From Candidatus Pseudobutyricicoccus lothianensis (GTDB taxonomy: Bacteria; Bacillota; Clostridia; Oscillospirales; Butyricicoccaceae), in assembly GCA_904419295.1 (NCBI GenBank), contig CAJFRA010000013.1, positions 1 to 52,665 of the forward strand: a stretch of DNA of 52,665 nt, given 5' to 3'. The notes beneath the pieces are model-generated. The model saw nothing but the letters and a program-made list of their open reading frames with translations, did not search any database and was not told the origin of the DNA. The stretch's first letter is position 1; each line of letters begins with the position of its first letter. Positions 1 through 7,439 of this stretch are shown piece by piece. Both the position numbers and the translations under genes were made by a program.

Positions 1-83
1 TTACAACAATTTCCCCATGCGTCCTCTCTCTTGGCGCTCTCCTAAGCAGGTCTTATTCGCTTCCCTTAATCTGTAACACATCA

Positions 84-125
84 TTGACAAACCTACACAT
101 TTCCTTTGTGGAAAATACTAGTATA
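84..125 (+). promoter_or_regulatory. Possible promoter or operator upstream of the first gene
   Basis: A perfect -35-like TTGACA (84-89) opens the string TTGACAAACC and is followed by TGTGG at 107-111. No -10 hexamer lies at the normal 16-18 base distance; the nearest candidates are TACTAG or TAGTAT, 26 to 29 bases on. TTnACAAACC plus TGTGG also occurs at the two candidate small RNAs and at the zapA promoter. The role is inferred only from this similarity. Confidence 0.3.
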
Positions 126-156
126 GCAGCTCTGCCGGGGCGTGTGAGGTGAGAGT

Positions 157-891
157 ATGGCCAAAAAGCAAAAGATCTTTTGGGCGATCCTGATCGGAGG
201 ATTGTTTCTGCTGTGTCTCATTCCCCGGGTCTTGCTGGCCTTGGGCATTCCCCTGCCCCGGCTGGGCCCGGCGCCCCATCAAGCGCTGGAGTGCCGGAAC
301 CGGCTGACCGGAGAGTCCATCGCCATCCCCCTGGAGCCCATCGACATAGACTATGCCGGCGGACAAAACACTTATTTTACCACCGATTTGAGCTTAGGGC
401 AGATGGTGGAGCAGATGGAGGCGTTGGACGAGCCGCCTTTTGACCAGGTGGTGCAGGCCGGCAGCAGCGAGGCGTGGGTCCGCTCCGGCCGGTCTTTTTA
501 CCTGCTGTACCAAGTGCAGCAGCGGCGCATCCCCCACTTTGAAGCAGGGAGCGACTGGTATTTTACGGATTTTTCCGCAGAAGTCTACCGCCGGGGCACT
601 TTCCTCATCGCCTTCCCCTTCCATTTGGCCCGTGGGGACCTGCGGCTGTGCCTGCCGGATATGGCGGAGCCCATCCGGGCGGAGCGGCCAGGCCAACCGG
701 CTGCCCGGTATACCGTAGGGACCGGGGCGCGCCAGGCCTTTTGGGAATTTTACCAGCAGCTGGGCTACTACCAAACGGAACAGACAGAGGACGGCTTTTG
801 CCTGACGGGATACGCCCAGGGCTTGGAGGACCCCCAGGCCCAATTCCCCCTGTATTTCCACTTTGATGGGGATGCGCTTTGGCTCTCTTAA
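157..891 (+). CDS. Hypothetical membrane-anchored protein, 244 aa
   Basis: I do not recognise this family. The ATG follows a GAGGTGAG ribosome site. Residues about 8-30 form one hydrophobic segment after a lysine-rich start, so the rest is probably outside the membrane. The remainder is soluble, rich in aromatic and acidic residues, with no Cys cluster or catalytic motif that I can name. It is monocistronic, because the next gene has its own promoter starting 19 bases after the stop. A lipoprotein is unlikely since no lipobox is present. Confidence 0.75.
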   Translation: MAKKQKIFWAILIGGLFLLCLIPRVLLALGIPLPRLGPAPHQALECRNRLTGESIAIPLEPIDIDYAGGQNTYFTTDLSLGQMVEQMEALDEPPFDQVVQAGSSEAWVRSGRSFYLLYQVQQRRIPHFEAGSDWYFTDFSAEVYRRGTFLIAFPFHLARGDLRLCLPDMAEPIRAERPGQPAARYTVGTGARQAFWEFYQQLGYYQTEQTEDGFCLTGYAQGLEDPQAQFPLYFHFDGDALWLS

Positions 892-909
892 GGGCTGCCG
901 GCCCACCGG

Positions 910-938
910 TTGACAGGCAGAGGGCCCCATGGTATGCT
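910..938 (+). promoter_or_regulatory. Sigma-A promoter of the methyltransferase gene
   Basis: TTGACA (910-915), 17 bases, then TATGCT (933-938) preceded by TGG, an extended -10. Transcription would begin near 945, so translation must start at the ATG at 961 and not further upstream. Confidence 0.7.
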
Positions 939-960
939 GGAGCAAATGGGAGGGATCGCA

Positions 961-1725
961 ATGGATCTGGAGCAAATCTATGACCGCTTTGATGAGGAGA
1001 AGCGGCTGAACAACGGCCGGAACAGCAGCCGGGTGGAGTTTTTGACCACCACCCACTGGATCGACCAGCGTTTGCAGCCGGGCTGCCGCATATTGGACAT
1101 CGGCGCCGGCACCGGTGCATACAGCCTTCATTACGCAGGCCAGGGCTATCGGGTCACGGCGGTGGAACCGGTGGAAAAGCATCTGGACATCCTGATGCGG
1201 CATGTGCGCCCCTGCATGGATATCCAGCCCATCCTGGCCGAAGGCACAGACCTTTCCCAGCTGAAAGAGCACAGCTACGATGTGGTGCTGTGCCTGGGGC
1301 CGCTGTATCACTTGGAAGGGGAAGGGCGGCGCCAGTGCATCCAGCAGGCCAAACGGCTGTGCAGGCCCGGGGGCAGCCTCTTTTTCGCCTACTTGTCCCA
1401 CGATATGGTGTTCGCCACCGAGGCATTCCTCCACCAAAAGGAGCCGCTGCGGGGCAAAAACTATGGGCCGGACCAAAGGTTGACGCCCGGCCCCTTCACC
1501 TTTTTGACGCCGCCTGAGGCCGTGGCCCTGGTGGAAGGAGAAGGGCTGCGTGTCACCGGCCATTTTGCCGCCGACGGCTTGGCCGAATTGATGGGAGCCC
1601 AAATGGACACCTGGGATGAAGCCCAGTTTCAGGAGTGGATGCGGTTTCATCTGTCCATTTGCGCAAAGCCGGAATGGCTGGGCGCCAGCAACCACTGCGT
1701 CGTGGAAGCAGCCCTGGCAGAGTGA
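961..1725 (+). CDS. Class I SAM-dependent methyltransferase
   Basis: Predicted to move a methyl group from S-adenosylmethionine to an unknown substrate. The 254-residue protein has the Rossmann motif I DIGAGTGAYS near residue 44, an acidic motif II end (AVEP) near residue 67, and the later CLGPLYHL and RPGGSLFFAYL strands typical of Methyltransf_11/25 proteins. The start at 961 follows GGGAGG and sits just after the inferred transcription start; an ATG at 912 and other upstream codons lie within the promoter. The substrate cannot be told from the context. A converging terminator follows. Confidence 0.85.
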   Translation: MDLEQIYDRFDEEKRLNNGRNSSRVEFLTTTHWIDQRLQPGCRILDIGAGTGAYSLHYAGQGYRVTAVEPVEKHLDILMRHVRPCMDIQPILAEGTDLSQLKEHSYDVVLCLGPLYHLEGEGRRQCIQQAKRLCRPGGSLFFAYLSHDMVFATEAFLHQKEPLRGKNYGPDQRLTPGPFTFLTPPEAVALVEGEGLRVTGHFAADGLAELMGAQMDTWDEAQFQEWMRFHLSICAKPEWLGASNHCVVEAALAE

Positions 1726-1750
1726 CGATGATTATATATATTACAGCAGT

Positions 1751-1783
1751 AAAAAGGAGCCTGTCACCCGACAGGCTCCTTTT
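1751..1783. terminator. Bidirectional rho-independent terminator
   Basis: AAAAGGAGCCTGTC pairs perfectly with GACAGGCTCCTTTT around the loop ACCC. It lies between the methyltransferase on plus and the small membrane protein on minus, with A/T runs suited to both directions. Confidence 0.85.
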
Positions 1784-1788
1784 GCGCG

Positions 1789-1968
1789 TTATGAAAATTG
1801 GTAGGGGATGGTGACGCCGTTGAGCAGCCGCAGCCCGCCCAGCACGATGGTCACAACAAAGCACAAGATGGCGAAAACCAGCCAGGCTTTGTACCCCTTC
1901 CCTTTTTTTAAACGGATGCTGCCGATAAGAAAACACAGCACCCCCACGGCCAGCGGGATGAGTTCCAT
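1789..1968 (-). CDS. Small membrane protein, 59 aa
   Basis: A 59-residue frame with two hydrophobic stretches (residues about 2-17 and 29-47) split by a basic loop KKGKGYK. It begins ten bases after the stop of the 1979-2269 gene and ends just before a good terminator, which supports a real second gene of that operon. The ribosome site is weak, so translation may depend on the upstream gene. Function is unknown. Confidence 0.6.
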   Translation of the reverse strand: MELIPLAVGVLCFLIGSIRLKKGKGYKAWLVFAILCFVVTIVLGGLRLLNGVTIPYQFS

Positions 1969-1978
1969 GGCGGGGCGA

Positions 1979-2269
1979 TCAGTTGATCTCTACTTTTTCA
2001 GCCTGCTCGGGGAAAAAGTCGTTATCCAGGTCATAGATGTTGTGGGTGGTGGAATCCCGCAGTACACGGCCTTCCAGGGAGTAGCAGCGGATGAAGCGCT
2101 TGCCGTCCACTGTGGTCCAGTTCTCGGCATCCCAGGTCAGGTAGCCGTCGTCATCGGTGCGCTTTTCCGCAAACTTCAGATCGATCTGCCGGTTGTTCAG
2201 CATCAGGTCGATCAGGCCTTTGCGGTCTACGTCTACTTCTTGCTTTTTGATCATATCGTAGGCTTTCAT
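1979..2269 (-). CDS. Hypothetical protein, 96 aa
   Basis: A soluble, charged 96-residue protein starting MKAYDMIKKQ behind a GGAGG site (AATGGAGGAACTGAC before ATG). It has one central Trp-rich stretch (TWDAENWTT) and an acidic C terminus. I see no known motif. It has its own sigma-A promoter and probably shares a transcript with the small membrane protein downstream. Confidence 0.75.
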   Translation of the reverse strand: MKAYDMIKKQEVDVDRKGLIDLMLNNRQIDLKFAEKRTDDDGYLTWDAENWTTVDGKRFIRCYSLEGRVLRDSTTHNIYDLDNDFFPEQAEKVEIN

Positions 2270-2328
2270 GTCAGTTCCTCCATTTTGTGATATCTGGCGC
2301 CCAGTGGGAGCCGGAAACCTGTATCTTT

Positions 2329-2356
2329 ATTATAGCATGAATGCTCTTTTTTGCAA
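2329..2356 (-). promoter_or_regulatory. Sigma-A promoter
   Basis: On the minus strand TTGCAA (2351-2356), 16 bases, TATAAT (2329-2334). It drives the 1979-2269 gene with a leader of about 50 bases. Confidence 0.7.
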
Positions 2357-2404
2357 TGGAAACCGGCGCGAAAAGACCCACTATGCCTCCGTATAAATGG
2401 ACAT

Positions 2405-2440
2405 ACAAATAGGGCGCGACTTATGTCGCGCCCTATTTGT
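2405..2440 (-). terminator. Terminator of tRNA-Leu
   Basis: A perfect 16-bp stem (2405-2420 with 2425-2440) around a TTAT loop starts right at the tRNA 3' end. The T-tract is weak, but the distal stem ends in TTTGT on the minus strand. Confidence 0.75.
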
Positions 2441-2526
2441 GGTGCCGCTGACCGGGATCGAACCGGTACGGTGTTTCCACCGAGGGATTTTAAGTCCCTT
2501 GCGTCTGCCTGTTTCGCCACAGCGGC
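2440..2526 (-). tRNA. trnL: tRNA-Leu, anticodon UAA
   Basis: Reading the minus strand gives a 7-bp acceptor stem GCCGCTG/CAGCGGC, discriminator A, an encoded CCA end, a T-arm with GGTTCGATCC, a long variable arm (TCGGTGGAAACACCG) and the anticodon loop ACTTAAAATC with anticodon TAA. The long variable arm and 87-nt length fit a class II tRNA-Leu. It has its own promoter and terminator. Confidence 0.97.
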
Positions 2527-2544
2527 ATGTCATGATACCAAATT

Positions 2545-2574
2545 AGTATACCACGGTGTGGCAGAATACGTCAA
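2545..2574 (-). promoter_or_regulatory. Sigma-A promoter of tRNA-Leu
   Basis: TTGACG (2569-2574 on minus), 18 bases, TATACT (2545-2550) with TGG directly in front of the -10. Transcription would start about 10 bases before the mature tRNA. Confidence 0.75.
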
Positions 2575-2754
2575 GGTGCCGTTTTTTCACAGGGGTTGTG
2601 GAAGGGACGCCTGGAGGTGCCTTAGGAGGGCTGGTGCAAGATGGAAGGCAAAAAGGCAGACGGGTCTGATGGAAAAAGGCTGGCCGGCCCGACATTTTTT
2701 GCCTTCATTGGATGCAGGAGGAAGCGAAGCTTGTCTCTGTTTTTGAGCCGGGCC

Positions 2755-2783
2755 GTATATTTGCCCGCTGCCGCCCCATACTA
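2755..2783 (+). promoter_or_regulatory. Sigma-G-like promoter of the spoVA operon
   Basis: GTATA (2755-2759), 17 bases, CATACTA (2777-2783). This fits the forespore sigma-G consensus, GHATR then CATnHTA with about 18 bases between. spoVA operons are sigma-G targets in Bacillus and Clostridium. No competing sigma-A promoter is seen in 2580-2825, which otherwise holds nothing I can name. Confidence 0.65.
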
Positions 2784-2825
2784 TAGGCAAATCAGATGCC
2801 GCTCTGGCGGCAGAAAGGGATTCCT

Positions 2826-3263
2826 ATGCGTATCACCAACGAAGAATATAAAAAATTGTATCAAAAAGCATCGCCCCGCTCCCCCATGCTCAAAGACATT
2901 GTGCTGGCTTTTCTGATAGGCGGCGCCATTTGCACCGTTGGCCAGGCCATCAAGGAATACTTCATCAGCCTGGGGCTGGATGAAAAGGCAGTCAGCTCTG
3001 CCCTTTCCATCACGATGATCTTTTTGGGTGTTTTGCTCACCGATCTGCGCATCTACCCGAAGATCGCCAAATACGCCGGCGCCGGCACCATCGTGCCCAT
3101 TACGGGTTTTGCCAACTCCATTGCCTCGCCCGCTGTGGAGTACAAGACCGAGGGCTTGGTGCTGGGCACCTGCGTGAAAATGTTCACCATCGCCGGGCCC
3201 GTGCTGGTATGCGGCCTGTCCGCCAGCGTGGTCTACGGGCTGATCTACTATATTATGTCCTGA
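2826..3263 (+). CDS. spoVAC: Stage V sporulation protein AC
   Basis: A component of the SpoVA channel in the spore inner membrane, which moves dipicolinic acid in during sporulation and out at germination. The 145-residue length is usual. It carries the family's YKKLYQKASPRSP start, several membrane segments (about 26-45, 56-75, 90-110 and 115-140) and the AGTIVPITGFANS signature near residues 90-102. Start: the ATG at 2826 after AAAGGGA; an earlier in-frame ATG at 2796 lacks a ribosome site. First gene of spoVAC-spoVAD-spoVAE. Confidence 0.95.
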   Translation: MRITNEEYKKLYQKASPRSPMLKDIVLAFLIGGAICTVGQAIKEYFISLGLDEKAVSSALSITMIFLGVLLTDLRIYPKIAKYAGAGTIVPITGFANSIASPAVEYKTEGLVLGTCVKMFTIAGPVLVCGLSASVVYGLIYYIMS

Positions 3264-3288
3264 TCCACAGAATAAAGGAAGAGAATGC

Positions 3289-4296
3289 ATGATGAAAAAA
3301 CAGGGAAATACCTATTGTTTTGACGACCCGCCCCGGGTGCTGTCCTACGCATCGGTGGTGGGGAAAAAAGAGGGAGAAGGGCCTCTCTCCCGGGATTTTG
3401 ACTATATCAGCAACGATAACACCTTTGGCGAACAGACTTGGGAAAAAGCGGAGAGCCGCATGATGAGCATGGCCTTTGAACGGGTGCTGAACAAAGGGCA
3501 GCTGCCCCCCGAACAGCTGGGCTGCGTGCTGGGCGGCGACCTGTTGAACCAGTGCATCAGCACCACGTTTGCGCTGCGCCCCACCAACGTGCCCTTTTTT
3601 GGTCTGTATGGCGCCTGTTCCACCATGGCCGAAGGACTGGTGCTGGCCTCTTGCCTGGTGGATGGCGGTTTTGAACGCACGGTGTGCGCCATCACCTCTT
3701 CCCACTTTTGTGCGGCAGAGCGGCAATACCGCTACCCGCTGGAATACGGCGGCCAACGGCCCCAGACTGCCCAGTGGACGGCCACGGCCTCGGGCGCGGT
3801 GGTGCTGCACAAAGGGGGCAAAGGGGTCAAGATCACAAAAGCCACGCCGGGCCGCATCGCCGACCCGGGTGTGACTGCCCAGACCAACATGGGCGCGGCC
3901 ATGGCCCTTTCGGCCTATGAGACGCTGCAGACCTATTTTCAAGATACCAAGACAGGCCCCACCGACTATGACCTGATCGTCACCGGCGACCTGGGCAAGG
4001 TGGGCCACCAGATCGTTTTGGACCTGTTCCAACGGGACGGGGTGGATATGCGCCCCACCTATGACGACTGCGGCCTGCTGCTGTATGACGGCACCCAGGA
4101 TGTCCACAGCGGCGGTTCGGGGTGCGGCTGTTCCGCTGCTGTGCTGTGCTCCTACCTGCTCAAAGCCCTGGAACAGAAGATCTTCCGCAAAGTGCTGTTT
4201 TGCGGCACCGGTGCACTGCTCAGCCCCACTTCATCCAACCAGGGCCAGAGCATACCAGGTATTTGCCATCTCGTTTGTTTGGAGGCGGATGTTTGA
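3289..4296 (+). CDS. spoVAD: Stage V sporulation protein AD
   Basis: A thiolase-fold protein that binds dipicolinic acid and works with SpoVAC and SpoVAE at the spore inner membrane. At 335 residues it is full length. Visible family features include the thiolase-like nucleophile region LYGACSTMAEGL, the SHFCAAERQYRYPLE stretch and a glycine/cysteine-rich SGGSGCGCSA near residues 276-285. The start is ATG 3289 or the adjacent ATG 3292 (MMKKQ), after AAGGAAGAG. Its stop is two bases before the preferred spoVAE start. Confidence 0.95.
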   Translation: MMKKQGNTYCFDDPPRVLSYASVVGKKEGEGPLSRDFDYISNDNTFGEQTWEKAESRMMSMAFERVLNKGQLPPEQLGCVLGGDLLNQCISTTFALRPTNVPFFGLYGACSTMAEGLVLASCLVDGGFERTVCAITSSHFCAAERQYRYPLEYGGQRPQTAQWTATASGAVVLHKGGKGVKITKATPGRIADPGVTAQTNMGAAMALSAYETLQTYFQDTKTGPTDYDLIVTGDLGKVGHQIVLDLFQRDGVDMRPTYDDCGLLLYDGTQDVHSGGSGCGCSAAVLCSYLLKALEQKIFRKVLFCGTGALLSPTSSNQGQSIPGICHLVCLEADV

Positions 4297-4297
4297 T

Positions 4298-4654
4298 ATG
4301 ATCTATGTGCAAGCCTTTCTCACGGCCGGCGTAATCTGCGCCATCAGCCAGGTGCTCATCGACCGCACCAAAATGACCCCGGGCCGCATTTTGGTCACCT
4401 ATGTGGTGCTGGGCGTCATCCTCACCGGCCTGGGATTGTATGAGCCCATTGTGGAATTTGGCGGCGCAGGCGCCACAGTGCCCCTGCTGGGTTTTGGTTA
4501 CTCCATGGCCGAAGGGGTGAAGGAAGCGGTGGCCGAGCAGGGCTTCCTGGGCATCTTCACAGGGGGGCTGCAAGCCACGGCCGGCGGCATTGCGGCAGCG
4601 GTGTTTTTTTCCTTCCTGGGCGCGCTGGTCTTCAAAGGCGGCGACAAATCCTAA
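4298..4654 (+). CDS. spoVAE: Stage V sporulation protein AE
   Basis: The third SpoVA component, a small integral membrane protein of 118 residues with FLTAGVICAISQVLIDRT at the start and the GGAGATVPLLGFGYSMAEG signature, parallel to the one in SpoVAC. GGAGG at 4281-4285 serves either ATG 4298 (12 bases away, chosen because homologues start this way) or ATG 4289 (only 3 bases away). The operon holds only the C, D and E genes, as is common in Clostridia. A terminator follows. Confidence 0.95.
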   Translation: MIYVQAFLTAGVICAISQVLIDRTKMTPGRILVTYVVLGVILTGLGLYEPIVEFGGAGATVPLLGFGYSMAEGVKEAVAEQGFLGIFTGGLQATAGGIAAAVFFSFLGALVFKGGDKS

Positions 4655-4678
4655 CGGGGCAGCCGATAAAGCTGCCAG

Positions 4679-4716
4679 ACGGCGCTGTATGCCTGCGGAC
4701 AGCAGCGCCGTTTTTT
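4679..4716 (+). terminator. Terminator of the spoVA operon
   Basis: ACGGCGCTG (4679-4687) pairs with CAGCGCCGT (4703-4711), followed by six Ts. Confidence 0.85.
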
Positions 4717-4754
4717 GCTGTTCCCGGTAAAACAGGCGGCAAAGGTCTGCCCTA

Positions 4755-4783
4755 TTGTCCGCTTTGGCGGTTTCTGCTATAAT
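4755..4783 (+). promoter_or_regulatory. Sigma-A promoter of the thioesterase gene
   Basis: TTGTCC (4755-4760), 17 bases, TATAAT (4778-4783), about 60 bases before the start codon. Confidence 0.7.
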
Positions 4784-4845
4784 GGTCTCTGCTGGATGAA
4801 CAGCTAAAACGCGAGCAATTGCAGACCAAACCGAGGAGGAACAGC

Positions 4846-5235
4846 ATGCTGGAAATCGGATTGAAATTTTCCACAGAAACTGTAGTGACCGAAGAGATGA
4901 CCGCTGCCGCCATGAAAAGCGGCCTGGTGCCTGTATTGGCCACCCCCATCCTGGTGGCCCTGGTGGAGAACACCTGCCTGGAGTGCGCCGCCCCCCATCT
5001 GGAGGAAGGGCAGACCACAGTGGGTACCCAGGTCAATGTTTCCCACGATGCGGCCACGCCGGTGGGCATGAAGGTGCGGTGCACCTGCGAACTGGTGGAG
5101 ATCGACCGCCGCCGTCTGGTCTTCCATGTGGAGGCCTATGACGCCCAGGATAAGATCAGCCAGGGCACCCATGAGCGGTTCATAGTGAACATGGATAAAT
5201 TTGTGGCCAAGGCCAAGGAAAAGATGGCTCAGTAG
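4846..5235 (+). CDS. Hotdog-fold acyl-CoA thioesterase, FlK-like
   Basis: A 129-residue single hotdog domain resembling the thioesterase family that contains fluoroacetyl-CoA thioesterase FlK. Signature parts are TPILVALVENTCLECAAPHL (the active-site Thr/Glu region), GTQVNVSHDAATPVGM and the C-terminal GTHERFIVN. The probable role is hydrolysis or detoxification of small acyl-CoA thioesters; the substrate is not known. Start: ATG 4846 after GAGGAGG; an upstream in-frame TTG at 4819 has no ribosome site. Single-gene unit with its own promoter and terminator. Confidence 0.85.
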   Translation: MLEIGLKFSTETVVTEEMTAAAMKSGLVPVLATPILVALVENTCLECAAPHLEEGQTTVGTQVNVSHDAATPVGMKVRCTCELVEIDRRRLVFHVEAYDAQDKISQGTHERFIVNMDKFVAKAKEKMAQ

Positions 5236-5258
5236 CGGATAGAAAGGCCAAACGCCCA

Positions 5259-5297
5259 AAAGAGGCCGTGCAGATCGATGTCTGCACGGCCTCTTTC
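5259..5297. terminator. Bidirectional terminator
   Basis: AAAGAGGCCGTGCAGA pairs with TCTGCACGGCCTCTTT around a CGATG-type loop, followed by CTTTATTTT on plus. It lies between converging genes. Confidence 0.85.
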
Positions 5298-5349
5298 TTT
5301 ATTTTCTCTGATCTTTGGTTGCCCAAGCAGCGCATACAAGACCGGCCTC

Positions 5350-6600
5350 TTATTCAAAAATGGCCCTTGTAATATCCAAAGCCTGGTTGCACTGGTTGTC
5401 GATGTCGGCGCCGTTGCCCACGAAACGGGAGTTCTCAAAATTCAAGGCAAGTTCGGTGGGCACGTTTTCCAAGATCACGGCGGTCCCGTTGTTCGCGAAC
5501 AGGTTGCCGTTATACATGGAGTGGCTGGCGCTTTGACCAGTGCTGTTGAAATGGAAGCCCACCTGGTTGTTTTCGAACTGGCAGCCGATGACATTGACCC
5601 AGGCATTGCCGTAACCCAGCACGCCGGTCTTCCAATTGGTAAAGGAGCAGTTCTCTACCCGGGCCCTGGCGGCAGTAGAAATGGCAATGCCGTCGCCGCT
5701 GCCCCGGAAATCGATGCCCTGGATGTAAGAGATGTACTTGTCGGAATCCACATCCATGCGGATGGTACCCTCAAAAGTGGTGCGCTGCCCGTTTTCTTCG
5801 CTGCCGTAGAAGTTGATGGAATGGTATTCTATCACCAGGTTGCCCTGGTAAGTGACCGGCGGCAAATGGATGTTGGCCACGTCGTCAGGGCGGATCTCCT
5901 GCTGGATTTTATCCACCAAGGCCTGAAGGTCTTCAGTGGTATCCATAGGGACGTCTTCGGAATAATAGTTGTAGGTTTCAATAGGATCGATGACAATAGT
6001 TTGCAGTAGGCGGATGGTGTCCCCATTGTCCATTTCCAGTGTCCAGACCAGTTCCGATGTCTTGCTGTGCCCAGTGAAATCAATGAAGGAGACCAGAGCG
6101 GCATCGGGCGCATACTCCGGCTCTGGGGCAGGTTCTGTACAGGTGATAGGGCTGGAGGTGTCCGGGGGTTGTATAAATTCCGCTGTCACCTTCCGGGTTT
6201 TTCGCAGAAACATCTTGCCCGCATCAGCCCCGCTGTCCGCCATATTGATGTAAAGGCGCGAAGGGAACCGGTATTCTCCGTCTACTTCCGTCTGCTGGGT
6301 GATGGAAGGGACGGGCGCTGTGCGATTTTGAGGCCAGCCTAGCAGAAGCTGATATGTACCGTCTTCGTCGGTATAGAACACCTCGCCCTGGCCCTCCAAG
6401 GACTGGGGACGGAGGTTCAAAAAGAGCAGTAGGCCGGCCAAAGCTGCCGCCAGCAAGAAAAGACCTGCCCGCAACACCCGGCCGGAAAGGGGCTTGGGCG
6501 GCACCAACTCCCTACGCTGGTTGATACTGTGGGCGCAGTAGGGGCAAAAAGAGGCATTCTCATGGAGAGTGGCACCACAGTGTGGACAATTTTTGCTCAA
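5350..6600 (-). CDS. Zinc-ribbon, membrane-anchored beta-helix protein
   Basis: A 416-residue protein in three parts. First comes a cytoplasmic zinc ribbon with Cys5, Cys8, Cys19 and Cys22; then one membrane helix at about 43-64; then a long extracellular part whose C-terminal half (about 235-416) reads as a right-handed parallel beta helix of the pectate-lyase type, with repeated G..I.F.N and NNQVGFHFNSTG-like turns. The start is TTG 6600 behind AAGGAGGAACC. It lies 28 bases after the kinase gene on the same strand, so the pair probably form one operon. The ligand is unknown. Confidence 0.8.
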   Translation of the reverse strand: MSKNCPHCGATLHENASFCPYCAHSINQRRELVPPKPLSGRVLRAGLFLLAAALAGLLLFLNLRPQSLEGQGEVFYTDEDGTYQLLLGWPQNRTAPVPSITQQTEVDGEYRFPSRLYINMADSGADAGKMFLRKTRKVTAEFIQPPDTSSPITCTEPAPEPEYAPDAALVSFIDFTGHSKTSELVWTLEMDNGDTIRLLQTIVIDPIETYNYYSEDVPMDTTEDLQALVDKIQQEIRPDDVANIHLPPVTYQGNLVIEYHSINFYGSEENGQRTTFEGTIRMDVDSDKYISYIQGIDFRGSGDGIAISTAARARVENCSFTNWKTGVLGYGNAWVNVIGCQFENNQVGFHFNSTGQSASHSMYNGNLFANNGTAVILENVPTELALNFENSRFVGNGADIDNQCNQALDITRAIFE

Positions 6601-6628
6601 GATAAGGTTCCTCCTTATGGATTGGTAT

Positions 6629-7336
6629 TCAAAAGGCCTGCATCAGGCGCAGCACCGTTTGATAGCGGCGCTGGGGATTGACCCGGGTGCAGCGCTCCAC
6701 GATCTGCCCCAAACGCCCTTCGGCCAGCTGTTTGGAAGGGTGTTTGCCGGTGAGCATCACGTTGATCAGCACACCCAATGAGTAGATATCCGTGCGGATA
6801 TCGGTTTGGGAAAGGCCATATTGTTCGGGCGCGGCAAAGCCTATGGTGCCCAAGACCTGGGTGTCGTTGTCGTGCTCGGGCTTGTGCAGCCGGGCGGCGT
6901 CAAAATCGATCAAGACCGTATCCGCTCCCCGGAGGATGACGTTTTCCGGTTTGACGTCCCGGTGCACCGCATTCATGCTGTGCAGCACCCACAGGGCCTG
7001 GCAGAGCTGGCGGGCGATCTTGCGGGTCTCCTCCGGCGTGAACAGGGCGTCTTGCAGCAGATAACCCAGGGTATCCCCTTCGATGTACTCCTCCAGCACC
7101 AGGATCTCATCCCCTTGGCTGGCGACTTCAAAAATAGTGGGCAGATTCTTACAAGTGATCTGCAATAGCTTTTGATAAACATCCACATTGCCCTGGTAAT
7201 GGCGCAGGATGAATTTTTGTCCGGTGGCCTTATGACGAATGAGACGTACATTCCCACGGGAGCTCTCTTTCAGCAGCCGGATCTCGGCGAACTGTTCCCG
7301 CAAGGCCTGTTGAAACCAATTGTAAATAATAACCAT
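6629..7336 (-). CDS. Serine/threonine protein kinase, divergent
   Basis: A compact Hanks-type kinase of 235 residues with catalytic loop HRDVKPEN (125-132), an activation segment ending AAPEQYG (168-174) and the DIYSLGVLINVMLTG helix. Three features depart from the norm: the glycine-rich loop is degenerate, the beta-3 lysine position reads FILR (Arg45), and DFG is DFD (144-146). The catalytic Asp and metal-binding Asp remain. There is no membrane segment or PASTA domain, and the partner gene downstream supplies the membrane anchor. ATG 7336 was chosen; a TTG two codons earlier is possible, and neither has a well-spaced ribosome site. Confidence 0.85.
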   Translation of the reverse strand: MVIIYNWFQQALREQFAEIRLLKESSRGNVRLIRHKATGQKFILRHYQGNVDVYQKLLQITCKNLPTIFEVASQGDEILVLEEYIEGDTLGYLLQDALFTPEETRKIARQLCQALWVLHSMNAVHRDVKPENVILRGADTVLIDFDAARLHKPEHDNDTQVLGTIGFAAPEQYGLSQTDIRTDIYSLGVLINVMLTGKHPSKQLAEGRLGQIVERCTRVNPQRRYQTVLRLMQAF

Positions 7337-7366
7337 CTCCAAAAGGAAACACTATGCAGCGGGCAT

Positions 7367-7402
7367 ATTGTATCACAAGTGAAAGTGCTGTACATTTATA
7401 AT
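7367..7402. promoter_or_regulatory. Divergent promoters of the kinase and XRE genes
   Basis: On minus, TACAAT (7367-7372) is preceded by TGTGA, an extended -10 for the kinase. On plus, TATAAT (7397-7402) suits the XRE gene but lacks a clear -35. The short inverted repeat TCACAAGTGA lies at 7373-7382 between them and could be an operator; that part is a guess. Confidence 0.5.
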
Positions 7403-7439
7403 ATGCGATTTCGAATGAGAAGTAAAGGGGGGAAGGGCT

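Noticed and set aside
1..18. ATG with a purine-rich upstream stretch on minus at the left edge
   Set aside because: The frame codes only five residues before a stop at base 1, so it is not a usable gene; a leader peptide cannot be excluded but nothing supports it.
910..960. Upstream start for the methyltransferase
   Set aside because: The stretch is the TTGACA-17-TATGCT promoter, and the GGGAGG site is placed for ATG 961.
2351..2746. A 131-codon frame on plus across tRNA-Leu
   Set aside because: It runs through the tRNA and its promoter in the wrong direction and has no family features.
4061..4297. N-terminal extension of spoVAE
   Set aside because: The extra codons are an out-of-frame reading of spoVAD; homologues begin near 4298.
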